Assembly (NCBI GenBank): GCA_013425325.1
Contig: JACCLL010000041.1
Span: forward strand, 1 to 32,692
DNA length: 32,692 bases
Source: Microcaldota archaeon
GTDB lineage: Archaea > Micrarchaeota > Micrarchaeia > Norongarragalinales > UBA8480
Direction: 5' to 3'
This document shows positions 1 to 7,614 of this stretch, in pieces. Position 1 is the first letter of the stretch; every line of letters starts with the position of its first letter. Under the pieces are notes generated by a model. It saw only the letters and a program-made list of their open reading frames with translations. It made no database searches and was not told the origin of the DNA. The position numbers and the translations under genes were made by a program.

Positions 1-1
1 T

Positions 2-457
2 TCGCTCTCACAGAAATACGCGGTAATCCTTTTTCCGTCGCAGTGGCAGTACGACTGGGTTGAAGCCTTTTTCTCGCCTTACGGCAACGACGAATCAACC
101 GTGTTCGGCGACGGCGAAGGCTACGACAAGAAAAAAGAGTATTCAAGCGTCGGCGGATGCTACTACTCCACGCGGCTCGCGCTTGCGGAGAAAATGCGGG
201 AAGAAAAACAGCAAGGCGGCGCAATCGTCTTGCGAGAGTGCTACGGCGACTACATTCCGTTAGGAGTGTGGAACGTGCGCGAAAACGTGCGCGCCGCGCT
301 GGCGCAAAAACCGGTTTGTTTCAACGACTATTCGCAAGCGGTTTGCTACGCGTTCAGCCGCTTCAAGCTCGACCCCCGCCACTGGGTTAGAAACAGCAGA
401 ATACTGCGGGAAGGGCCGAAGGCCCAGCCCGTGCAAAAGAAACTCGCGGCGTTCTAG
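2..457 (+). CDS. nreA: Nre-type DNA repair protein, C-terminal part (5' end outside window)
   Basis: The reading frame is open from the first bases of the window, well upstream of the ATG at 101 that the ORF track uses, so this is the C-terminal ~151 residues of a longer gene. I recognise the C-terminal domain of the archaeal Nre family (NreA/NreB, formerly DUF650/DUF651) from memory of its conserved blocks: W-x-YDWVEAFFSP, FGDGEGYDKKK, GGCYYSTRLA and GVWNVRENVR. Nre proteins act in archaeal DNA-damage repair and bind the sliding clamp PCNA through a C-terminal PIP box. Here the protein ends in QKKLAAF, which fits the PIP pattern Q-x2-L-x2-F exactly at the C-terminus. The stop codon overlaps the stop of the convergent mscL gene within one CTAG. 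The N-terminal zinc-finger half cannot be judged. Family assignment is fairly sure; the exact paralogue is not. Confidence 0.75.
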   Translation, partial: SLSQKYAVILFPSQWQYDWVEAFFSPYGNDESTVFGDGEGYDKKKEYSSVGGCYYSTRLALAEKMREEKQQGGAIVLRECYGDYIPLGVWNVRENVRAALAQKPVCFNDYSQAVCYAFSRFKLDPRHWVRNSRILREGPKAQPVQKKLAAF

Positions 458-759
458 TGCTTTTGAGTCGCGTCTTCCTTTATCATCATCTTGACCATGA
501 GGAATACGACTAACGCGATTATCATGAAGTCAATCAAAGCACCGACGAAGTCGCCGAGCAGAAGCTTTACCGGCCCCGCTTGGAACACGGCGCTCCTCCA
601 GTCGCCTCCTGGAATCACTACTGCAACAACGGGCATTACTACGTCGTTCACCAACGCAGTGACTAACTTGGTTGAAGCCGCGCCTATGACGAACGCGATG
701 GCCAAACCCAGTACCTTGTATTTGTCGAGAAATTCCCTGAACTCTGTCACGAAACCCAA
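454..759 (-). CDS. mscL: Large-conductance mechanosensitive channel MscL, short form
   Basis: A 101-residue membrane protein. The N-terminus GFVTEFREFLDKYKV is the amphipathic S1 helix typical of MscL. It is followed by TM1 (LGLAIAFVIGAASTKLVTALV), the conserved V-N-D-V-V-MP turn, a periplasmic loop starting PGGDW, and TM2 (FVGALIDFMIIALVVFLMVKMM). MscL forms a pentameric pore that opens under membrane tension and releases solutes during osmotic downshock. Family members are usually 130-150 residues. This one stops soon after TM2 and lacks the C-terminal cytoplasmic helix bundle. The start is TTG at 759, chosen because a strong Shine-Dalgarno (AAGGAGGT) lies 7 bases upstream. A TATA-like element (AAATTATTAAG, about 798-808 on this strand) would give a ~25-base leader. 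It is convergent with the Nre gene. Confidence 0.85.
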   Translation of the reverse strand: MGFVTEFREFLDKYKVLGLAIAFVIGAASTKLVTALVNDVVMPVVAVVIPGGDWRSAVFQAGPVKLLLGDFVGALIDFMIIALVVFLMVKMMIKEDATQKH

Positions 760-766
760 CTCGAAA

Positions 767-774
767 ACCTCCTT
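767..774 (-). promoter_or_regulatory. Strong Shine-Dalgarno that sets the mscL TTG start
   Basis: On the minus strand AAGGAGGT lies 7 bases before the TTG at 757-759. It is close to a full complement of the archaeal 16S 3' end. No ATG is available nearby in this frame at the conserved N-terminus, so this site decides the start. Confidence 0.7.
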
Positions 775-866
775 TGCTGCACAAACAACGCCAATGCGCT
801 TAATAATTTTTGAGGGCGCTGCAAATCGTTAAAAACAACGGAACTCGTTCTTTCTACGGGAAAAAA

Positions 867-1412
867 ATGGATTCAAGCATACTGCAAAAGGAAGTGGCAT
901 TCGTAAAAGCACGGCAGGAAAAAGCATTGGAAGCGCTGAAGCAGGGCTTCGTGCGCGAGTACGTCGCAATAACCGACGCGTCCATAGACAAGCTGCTCGT
1001 GCTGGCGTTCTCGGAAGCGGGCGGACTCGACAAGTACTTTTCCGACACGCTGTACCAAACGGGGACAATCGAGGGCTCGAAACTAGCGGAATTCCTCTAC
1101 CAAGTCGGTATCATTGACAACGAAACCAAAGACCGGGTCCGCGCATTCAAGAACTACCGTAACTTCGTGTTACACCAGGAAGCGGGCGAGTGGAGCGCGC
1201 TGATGATGAAAAGCGCGAAGTTCCGCGACTTCCGAGTCAAAATCACCAGAGGCGAAGGCGATTCGGCGAAAGACATAGAGCAAACCCTTCACGAACTGGC
1301 GTCAATGAAGCTCGCGACAAAAGACTTTGCCGAGCACTCCGCCAAAAACCTGCAGGCAGGAAGCGACCTGGTCGCATTACTATGCGAAAACGCGCTCGCG
1401 CTAGCAAAGTGA
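867..1412 (+). CDS. Small helical protein with HEPN-like RN-x3-H motif
   Basis: A 181-residue soluble, mostly helical protein that I cannot assign to a named family. Residues 98-103 read RNFVLH in the context KNYRNFVLHQ. This matches the R-[ND]-x3-H signature of HEPN domains (DUF86/MNT- and Cas-associated types), which are all-alpha and often ribonucleases. Upstream segments (DASIDKLLVLAFSE, SKLAEFLYQVGII) look like the amphipathic helices that precede this motif in HEPN folds. The HEPN call is inference from motif and helical content. I chose ATG 867 rather than the ORF-track start at 810 because a TATA-like TTAAAAA (830-836) sits about 34 bases upstream and the extra 19 residues look non-conserved. 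The stop overlaps a possible GTG start (1409) of the FHA gene, suggesting co-translation. Confidence 0.55.
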   Translation: MDSSILQKEVAFVKARQEKALEALKQGFVREYVAITDASIDKLLVLAFSEAGGLDKYFSDTLYQTGTIEGSKLAEFLYQVGIIDNETKDRVRAFKNYRNFVLHQEAGEWSALMMKSAKFRDFRVKITRGEGDSAKDIEQTLHELASMKLATKDFAEHSAKNLQAGSDLVALLCENALALAK

Positions 1413-1417
1413 TTCAA

Positions 1418-2512
1418 ATGGAAGAAAAACCGCGCCTCAAACTCGTTGGACTCAACGGCGAACTCGAAGACAAGGAAATAGTCCTCGACCGCGCGACTTC
1501 CACCATCGGCTCCAGAAAAGGCATTCACGTCACGCTCGCGCGCGACAAAACAGTGGTTCCGTCGCACGCGGTGATAGAAAACAGGGAAGGAACCTACCGC
1601 GTTTCGCCAATGGGCGGGCAAGTATTCGTCAACGGAAAACCAGCGGGCAAAAACACGCAGATAAAACACGGCGACCACCTGCGCTTCGGAGAAACCGAGT
1701 TCATCGTACGCGATCACTACCCGCTTGAAGAAAGGGCGGAAGCGCTGTTCAAGGAAGCCCTCGGGCCGGCGCACGTCCTCTTTCCCGGCGGCGTGAAAAC
1801 AAAATTATTCGAAGCGCCGTTCACCGACGAACACGTCCTTCAAGGAACAACCGGGGAAATAAACTTGAAGACCGCCGCACAGGCGGCGCAGCAGATAATA
1901 GCCAAATTGCGCGAAGCAGGCTTGGAAAAACACGGCAAAACAATTGTCGCCGAAGCAATGCAAGCAGCGGAAAAAGCTCCCGACTCCTGGGAGGCAGTCG
2001 ACGCAGTAAGCCACTTGTACCCCGTCGCGCGCCAAGTGGAACAAATTCTCGAAACCAACCCCGACGCCGAAACCGCGGAAGCGCAAGTAAAAAAACTAAC
2101 CGGCTTCTTCAAACAGGACATCCGCAGCGCCACGTCCCTCAAGCTGGCCGACTTTCTTGAAAAACTTCCCCTCAAGGCAGCCATGGCGACAACCGCCGGA
2201 GAAGAAAAGCGGCTGCTCGTGCTGGCGCTGCCCCCCATAACCGACGCGGACCTCCGCGCGGCAGCCGAGGACGGAAAAAAACCGACTCACGAACAGTACG
2301 CAAAACGCGTTGCAGTCAACGCCACCACTGAATTGTTTTCAAAAGCGTTGGACGCCAGGCACTTCAAGTGGGAACTCGACCACCCGTTCACCCTAACTAC
2401 GTCCCTTGACGCGGCCGGAAGAAACTGGCGGGTGGCAATAAGTCCGGAAAGCGACGAAGCCAGGCAGCTCCTGGAAAAACTTTCGCTCGAACTCGCGAAA
2501 AGACGGCTCTAA
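1418..2512 (+). CDS. FHA-domain protein with long helical C-terminus
   Basis: A 364-residue cytoplasmic protein. Residues ~5-100 form a forkhead-associated domain, a beta-sandwich that binds phosphothreonine. Visible hallmarks are TSTIGSRKG (the G-R region before strand 4), VPSHAVIE (the S-x-x-H motif, S-H-A), the glycine-rich turn MGGQVFVNGKPAG and HGDHLRFGETEFIV near the domain end. Residues ~105-364 are largely helical, with no recognised domain and no transmembrane segment. FHA proteins usually report to Ser/Thr kinases, but no kinase gene is in the window. The ORF track begins at 1190 in a shadow frame. The real start is ATG 1418, with GTG 1409 (overlapping the previous TGA) as an alternative. 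It ends convergently with the HEAT gene; the two stops share CTAA. Confidence 0.8.
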   Translation: MEEKPRLKLVGLNGELEDKEIVLDRATSTIGSRKGIHVTLARDKTVVPSHAVIENREGTYRVSPMGGQVFVNGKPAGKNTQIKHGDHLRFGETEFIVRDHYPLEERAEALFKEALGPAHVLFPGGVKTKLFEAPFTDEHVLQGTTGEINLKTAAQAAQQIIAKLREAGLEKHGKTIVAEAMQAAEKAPDSWEAVDAVSHLYPVARQVEQILETNPDAETAEAQVKKLTGFFKQDIRSATSLKLADFLEKLPLKAAMATTAGEEKRLLVLALPPITDADLRAAAEDGKKPTHEQYAKRVAVNATTELFSKALDARHFKWELDHPFTLTTSLDAAGRNWRVAISPESDEARQLLEKLSLELAKRRL

Positions 2513-2904
2513 GGCGGCGAAGTTCTCTTGCGCAGTTCGCGCCGCAACTTGTTCACTAACGCCCTGGCGCCTGCCTCGTCGAGTTTCTTGTCCAAAGCAG
2601 CGCGCAGCGCCCCGCTTACGACCGAGTGGTGCTCGTGCTCCGAAAAATGAGAACCGACCAACTGCAGCGCCCTCGCCTCCTCGCCCTCAACTTCCACTCC
2701 CTTCAGTTCACGACCGATGTCGCGCAAAGCAAGCAAGGCAATCAACTTCACTTGAACATGGCGATCGTTGAAAGCAACTTTAGCCAGGCGAGGCACGGCT
2801 CCATGCCCGAGTTTGCCTAGAGCCTCGACCCCCATCAACCGGGTACGCCAGTCCGAACTCTCCAGCAACCTCGCAAAGTCCGCAACCTTGTTTTCTTCAG
2901 GCAA
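2509..2904 (-). CDS. HEAT-repeat protein
   Basis: A 131-residue alpha-solenoid protein. Two to three HEAT-like units are visible: SSDWRTRLMGVEALGKLG, then AVPRLAKVAFNDRHVQVKLIALLALRDIG, then a C-terminal helical pair ending in a basic tail (KLRRELRKRTSPP). Such proteins are protein-interaction scaffolds, and nothing in the sequence indicates an enzyme. The start is TTG 2904. An ATG just upstream is blocked in frame by TGA after two codons, and the next Met is 24 residues inside the first repeat. The gene lies 42 bases downstream of the secreted peptidase-like gene on the same strand and could be its operon partner. Its stop overlaps the FHA stop. A link to FHA phospho-signalling is possible but unproved. 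Confidence 0.7.
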   Translation of the reverse strand: MPEENKVADFARLLESSDWRTRLMGVEALGKLGHGAVPRLAKVAFNDRHVQVKLIALLALRDIGRELKGVEVEGEEARALQLVGSHFSEHEHHSVVSGALRAALDKKLDEAGARALVNKLRRELRKRTSPP

Positions 2905-2946
2905 TCAAACCATCTTTTTCAACATTTTCCCAGGCAGTGCTTCCTT

Positions 2947-4659
2947 CTAATGCGACGGATTGTAGTGGAACGTCGGGTCTCCGAAGACGACTATAGTGCT
3001 TCCGGTATGGCTTACTGGATAAAAGACCGCCACCCGCGACCCCCAGAGGGCTTCGGCGAGCGGCTTTCCCGCGGCAAGTCTGGGAACCGCGTATGAAATG
3101 ACGCTGGCAGGGTCGGGATCAATTTCGAGAGAGCTTCTGACCAGGGGCGAACCGGCTATTACCGCGCGAACGTAATTACTTTCCGTGACGAGGTCTCCGA
3201 ACCACTGGTTTACCGGCGTCGACATGCCCGGCGCATGAAACCACGCGGCAGTGTCGCAGCCGGACAAAATGACTAACGGAACATTCACGCCTTTAATATC
3301 CAAGTAATTAACTTGCCCCGGGGGAATGGATACTGTCCCGGGATTGCCGTGGCCGTCTGCAACAAGCATGGCAAGCTGGGGACAAGCTTCAGCGGAACAC
3401 GAAACGTACGCGAGAGCAGAACCGCTTACGCTGGTGTGTTCGGAAACATTTTCAAAAGCATCAAGCCCGTCCAAATCCGGAGTAAAAGAGGGGTCGCGAA
3501 ACAATTCAACTCGGGAGCCGTAGTCGACGGTGCGGTTGGCGGCAAATTTCCTCAGCACCGCCGCTGCCTTGGCTTGTTTGGTGGGACAGTACGGCGCGCA
3601 CGTAGAAGTGGGAACAACTAGGGAAACAACTACGTCCCAGTCAACCCACTCGGCCACGCTCGTGTTAAGAATGCGGAGGTAAGCATCACTCGGGCGCGTC
3701 GTGTTGCTCCAGCCGTCCAGCATCGGAGTAACATACGAAACTTCCACTCTCGGGAAAGCAAGGTCGTCGCCAACCGCTACGACGGCCAGAACATTGTTTT
3801 CCGAATGCATTCGGGTTATAACTTCGTCAATGTAAGCGGCATTGTTCGTGGAAGCATTGAGCCCGAGAAAATAGCCCTGCCACCTCAAGTCAAAGAACAC
3901 GGCCGTCAAATAATTCCCGGCCGCGACCTGAACTTCCGAGTCGTTTGCAAAATCCGGCGAAAGAACAAGCAGAAGACCCGGACGGGGCGTGTCAAAGCTC
4001 AGTCTGGAACTTACGGCGGCCGCGGCCCGAGTGCTCCAGAAACGTGCTTCACAGTTGTTTCCCACGTGCAGCCGGCTGGCGGCTATCTCGTGCGAGGTAG
4101 TAAGCGAGTCATCCGACTTGTTTTCGTACAAGCCCCCGTTGCACCAGAACTCCGCGCCGGAAGTCGAAAGACGGCTCGTCTGCCACCTCAGCACGGCCTC
4201 CGTGCCGAACGGCGATACTTCCACCGACTCGTTGAAAATCCTGAGGGATTCAGGCGTAGTGAACTGCCTCGTATCCGAAATGGCGGCCGGCCAGCCCGAC
4301 GCCGAGCTTTGCACGTAAAAGCGGTAAGTCGTATTCGGAGCAAAAGACTCCAACCTAAACGAGTGACTCAAGTTCATTGAAGAATCGAAGTAAGGCCTGA
4401 CTCCCCCGACGCCCTCCTGCCAGAGAACAAGATAGGACGACGAAGGGCGGTTTGTCCGCCAGGACACGGTGACGGAATCGTCGAATTCCGAGGCGTTTAC
4501 GGACAAGCCGAGTATCAGGATTGACGACGCAGCCAGCGCCTGCTCGCACTTCGGACACCGCGGCACGAAATGGCGATAAGGAAAGGCGAGCGCGCACGCC
4601 TGCTGCACGATAAGAACTAAGAAAAATACTGCGAGCAGCCTCCTCATGAAGTAGAACAT
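2947..4659 (-). CDS. Secreted FN3-type protein with caspase/gingipain-like (C25) domain
   Basis: About 570 residues with an N-terminal signal or anchor (MRRLLAVFFLVLIVQQACA) and a CPKC pair just after it. Two fibronectin-III-like beta domains follow (VTVSWRTNRPSSSYLVLW and VLRWQTSRLSTSG, with typical NTTYRFYV strands). The C-terminal ~300 residues resemble clan CD cysteine peptidases of the gingipain (C25) type. Candidate catalytic residues are His in VADGHGNPG (His437) and Cys in LVILSGCDT (Cys468). The domain closes with VVFGDPTFHYNP, a segment common at the end of C25 domains. If active it would be an extracellular cysteine peptidase; the assignment rests on these motifs. The ORF-track start is a GTG at 4701. 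I prefer ATG 4659 or ATG 4647 because they place the signal peptide correctly. Confidence 0.65.
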   Translation of the reverse strand: MFYFMRRLLAVFFLVLIVQQACALAFPYRHFVPRCPKCEQALAASSILILGLSVNASEFDDSVTVSWRTNRPSSSYLVLWQEGVGGVRPYFDSSMNLSHSFRLESFAPNTTYRFYVQSSASGWPAAISDTRQFTTPESLRIFNESVEVSPFGTEAVLRWQTSRLSTSGAEFWCNGGLYENKSDDSLTTSHEIAASRLHVGNNCEARFWSTRAAAAVSSRLSFDTPRPGLLLVLSPDFANDSEVQVAAGNYLTAVFFDLRWQGYFLGLNASTNNAAYIDEVITRMHSENNVLAVVAVGDDLAFPRVEVSYVTPMLDGWSNTTRPSDAYLRILNTSVAEWVDWDVVVSLVVPTSTCAPYCPTKQAKAAAVLRKFAANRTVDYGSRVELFRDPSFTPDLDGLDAFENVSEHTSVSGSALAYVSCSAEACPQLAMLVADGHGNPGTVSIPPGQVNYLDIKGVNVPLVILSGCDTAAWFHAPGMSTPVNQWFGDLVTESNYVRAVIAGSPLVRSSLEIDPDPASVISYAVPRLAAGKPLAEALWGSRVAVFYPVSHTGSTIVVFGDPTFHYNPSH

Positions 4660-4743
4660 CTTTTTCAGTGAATTAATTCCTTTCCGTCTAAACGAGCGCA
4701 CATGCTATGCCGCACTTTCTCCGACTCCATCACTTCCAAAAGC

Positions 4744-4810
4744 GTTTTCAGAACTCAAGATCTTCGTCATCGCGCAAGCGCTAGGAACTCATTGTAGTTC
4801 ATCACTAAAC
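4744..4810 (-). ncRNA. Candidate box C/D sRNA
   Basis: In the 185-base gap between two minus-strand genes, the minus strand has a perfect box C (GTGATGA, 4805-4799) and a box D (CTGA, 4751-4748) 47 bases apart. Flanking sequences can pair as a short terminal stem (GTTT/AAAC, about 4810-4807 with 4747-4744). A degenerate C' (CGATGA) lies 15 bases before box D, so the second guide could be about 12-15 bases. A good D' box is not evident. Size (~67) and layout fit archaeal 2'-O-methylation guides, but the evidence is motif-level only. Confidence 0.35.
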
Positions 4811-4843
4811 AAACTGGAAGAACGAAAGTAGTTAATTGTTTGG

Positions 4844-7579
4844 CTAGCGATTCGGTTCCGCGAAGGTAACCCGCGCATCTTTTTCAAGCAGCCACGAGAG
4901 CTTGGCCTCGCTTCCGCGTACTACCGAAGCAACTAGCCTCCTTTGCGCGGCCCAAAGCGAAGAATCCAAGACGCTTGCGTTAGCCGCTCTAATTATTGAG
5001 GTAGCGCTCGCCAGCGAAACGCCTGCGCGGAACTCCGCGAGAACCTGTCCTTCCCTGAAGTCGGCGCCGGCAGTCCAGTTGACGCAAGGCAACGGAGACG
5101 CTTTGTTTCCGCAGTAAGGAAGGACATACGAGGTAGTTGCGGGAGTGAACGGCTCGAGCGCAGCCAGCAGGGCCTCTCTCTGCAGCAAGGAAAAGTATTC
5201 CGCAGAGCCCGCCAGCCGCATTGCGCTCGCCGCAGTGGAGCGAAACAGGAGAAGGTCTCCGGCAGTCCAGTAGCAACCCGTTCCAGGCCTGCAGCCTACG
5301 CCGAAATCGCATTCTTCGGCAACGTCTCCGTACATTAAGTCGGCGCGCCAGCACTCGACGGGGTCTGTTCCCGCGAGCAGACAAGATTTTATTGCGGAGT
5401 AATAGTAGTAGCACGTCTTGTTGCTATAGTCCGCTGCCACGCGGACGGTGCGATTCATTTCTCCCGAGCACCACGTGGGACATCCTTCCATGTCGACGTT
5501 TACTTTGGCAAAAATGTCCGTAAAATTCGCGCCCGCCGCGCGCAAAGTTATGTACTCATCGTAATTGCTTCCGCCGAGTGCCGTGTGGCCGAATTCGTGG
5601 ACGAAATCGGCTTTGATGGCGTCCCAAAAAAAGGGGTTGGGGTAAGTGCCGCGGTATCTCGACTTAAGGAAGAGGTCGCCTCCGCCGGCGCACGGAGGGT
5701 TGTTTACCTCCTCGTTGTTGTAGAAATCAACTACCAGTTCGGCGCTGGAGCCGTTGAGTCCAGCGCACTTTGAACGGATTAATTCACTCATCCACGGCTG
5801 GTGGTTGATCCAGTAACCGCTTCCTCCGCTGTACAAGGCGTAGACGTTGAATTTTGCGGTGTTGTTCGACAAAGGCACGACCGAAAAAAGCCCGCGCGAT
5901 CCAAAAACTGCGTCCGACGCGTCGGAAAAGAACGGCTCCCGCAAGTCGTTGTCGTAGTTGTCCGAAACAATGACGACGTCCGCCTTTTCCGAGGGAGAGC
6001 CGCTGAGCAACAGGGACCTGCATTCAGAAAGTCCGCCGAAAGCATAAACTTTCGAGTCCAACGAGCCGACAACGACGAGGCCGTCATAAACCGCCGGGGA
6101 AGAGGTTACCCAGCTTTCAGCGGCGTACCTCCACTTCAAGCGGCCGCTTACCAAATCCAACGCATAAAAATAATTGTCGTCAGAGCCGACGAATACTACT
6201 CCTTGGGCAACGGCAGGCGAAGAAAGCACTATGCCTCCTGTGCTGAAATTCCACGACAACAAACCCGTGTTCTTGTCCACCGCGTAAACGCTGCCGTCGT
6301 AGTCGCCGAACACGAGCAGACCGCCGGCCAACGCCGGAGAAGAACTGACGCCCACTCCCCTCCTGAAACGCCAGTGCTCGGCTCCGGTCAGACTCGAAAC
6401 GCGGTAAACAAAGCCGTCGTCCGAGCCGAAGAAAACAGGACAATCAGAAAAACAACCGTCACCGTCCGTGGAAGCAGTTGACCTCACGCTGCTAGCGGCG
6501 GCAAACCGCCACTGCACAACTCCCGTCAGTTCGTCAAGCGCGTACAAATTTCGGTCGTAAGAACCGACGAACACCTTTCCGTAGGCAACCAAAGGAGACG
6601 AGTCCGGCCAGGGCGAATCGTCGTAAATGCCTGAAACCATTGAAGGCGTCCAGATGCGAGTGCTCCACAACAATTCCGACGAAGACGCATTAACCGCGTA
6701 AGCAAAGCCGTCGCGCGCCGTGAAGAAAACCAGGTTTCCCGAAACAGTCGGAGAAGAATGAATGGGCTTGGTTGCGTTGAACACCCAATTCCGCGCTCCG
6801 GAAACGGCGTCAACGGAGTATAAAGCTCCGCCGGCAGTTCCGAAGAAAAGCCGCCCGCCCGAAACCGCGGGGGTGGACCACACCGCGCTGCCCGCGTCAA
6901 AAACCCATTTACGCGCTCCAGTCACCGCGTCGGCGGCGTAAACTTTTCCGTCCAGTGAACCAACGAACACCGTTCCGTTCCACACTACCGGAGAAGAAGC
7001 GACGCCGTAATCAGTGTCTAAAATCCAGGCCGTCATGACGTCGTTAGGCGCCCAAGAAACGTTATCCGGAGCAAACGAGAAAGCAAATCCCGTCTTATCC
7101 CACCCGCCATGGAACGAAGTCCAACCATCTTCACGGCCGCCTTCAACCGAAAAAACAATGCGGGACGAATTCGATTTAGAACCGTTAAAAGCACGCACTT
7201 CAACCGCGTGCGAACCCGGCGAAAGCACGGGAAGCGCGCGAGAGTAAAGCGAGTTGTTTGAAATCGCTCCGCTTTCCGTCAGAGAACCGTCGACAAAAAC
7301 CTGGATGGAGTAACCGGAAAAAGACCCGATTGCAACGAACTCGAGCGAAAGCGGCTGCGAAGAATTTTCGTAAGAGGCGTTAACGGGAGAAGTTATTGCA
7401 GGCGCGTTCACGTACTGCGAAGGCGGGTCGTGCAGGAAACGGCAGAGCCACGGCTTCGCGAGACACGGGCTCTTCAGCATTTCGGCGCGTTCCCGGTTAA
7501 TGGGAAGGTAAAGCGCGGTTACTGAAGCGAGAAAGAAAACACTGAACACTAGCGCTATGCAAAATAGCCTTGCCTTCAT
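4844..7579 (-). CDS. Secreted PQQ-type beta-propeller fused to M64-like zinc metallopeptidase
   Basis: A 911-residue exported protein. The signal peptide is KARLFCIALVFSVFFLASVTA. Residues ~60-147 look Ig/FN3-like. Residues ~185-515 hold about eight PQQ/BamB-type propeller repeats (SSPVVWNGTVFVGSLDGKVY and relatives, each ending in G-x2-x-W-x-F). Next comes a metallopeptidase domain: DVVIVSDNYDND opens it and VHEFGHTALGG with a following NYDEY gives the zinc site (HEFGH at ~661-665), as in M64 (IgA-peptidase-like) enzymes. The last ~75 residues (GQVLAEFRAGVS to VTFAEPNR) resemble subtilase-type prodomains or inhibitors, perhaps an intramolecular chaperone. The start is ATG 7579, not 7798, because AGGTG lies 6 bases upstream and the signal peptide follows. 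It lies 35 bases after the antiporter gene. Substrate unknown. Confidence 0.75.
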   Translation of the reverse strand: MKARLFCIALVFSVFFLASVTALYLPINRERAEMLKSPCLAKPWLCRFLHDPPSQYVNAPAITSPVNASYENSSQPLSLEFVAIGSFSGYSIQVFVDGSLTESGAISNNSLYSRALPVLSPGSHAVEVRAFNGSKSNSSRIVFSVEGGREDGWTSFHGGWDKTGFAFSFAPDNVSWAPNDVMTAWILDTDYGVASSPVVWNGTVFVGSLDGKVYAADAVTGARKWVFDAGSAVWSTPAVSGGRLFFGTAGGALYSVDAVSGARNWVFNATKPIHSSPTVSGNLVFFTARDGFAYAVNASSSELLWSTRIWTPSMVSGIYDDSPWPDSSPLVAYGKVFVGSYDRNLYALDELTGVVQWRFAAASSVRSTASTDGDGCFSDCPVFFGSDDGFVYRVSSLTGAEHWRFRRGVGVSSSPALAGGLLVFGDYDGSVYAVDKNTGLLSWNFSTGGIVLSSPAVAQGVVFVGSDDNYFYALDLVSGRLKWRYAAESWVTSSPAVYDGLVVVGSLDSKVYAFGGLSECRSLLLSGSPSEKADVVIVSDNYDNDLREPFFSDASDAVFGSRGLFSVVPLSNNTAKFNVYALYSGGSGYWINHQPWMSELIRSKCAGLNGSSAELVVDFYNNEEVNNPPCAGGGDLFLKSRYRGTYPNPFFWDAIKADFVHEFGHTALGGSNYDEYITLRAAGANFTDIFAKVNVDMEGCPTWCSGEMNRTVRVAADYSNKTCYYYYSAIKSCLLAGTDPVECWRADLMYGDVAEECDFGVGCRPGTGCYWTAGDLLLFRSTAASAMRLAGSAEYFSLLQREALLAALEPFTPATTSYVLPYCGNKASPLPCVNWTAGADFREGQVLAEFRAGVSLASATSIIRAANASVLDSSLWAAQRRLVASVVRGSEAKLSWLLEKDARVTFAEPNR

Positions 7580-7614
7580 GCCTCCCACCTGAAAGACTCT
7601 GTGAATCAAGGTCG

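Noticed and set aside
3805-4380. 191-residue plus-strand ORF opposite the FN3/C25-like gene
   Set aside because: Antisense shadow, Arg-rich, no recognisable fold.
5801-6481. 226-residue plus-strand ORF opposite the propeller-peptidase gene
   Set aside because: Antisense shadow of propeller repeats; no promoter, Shine-Dalgarno or domain.
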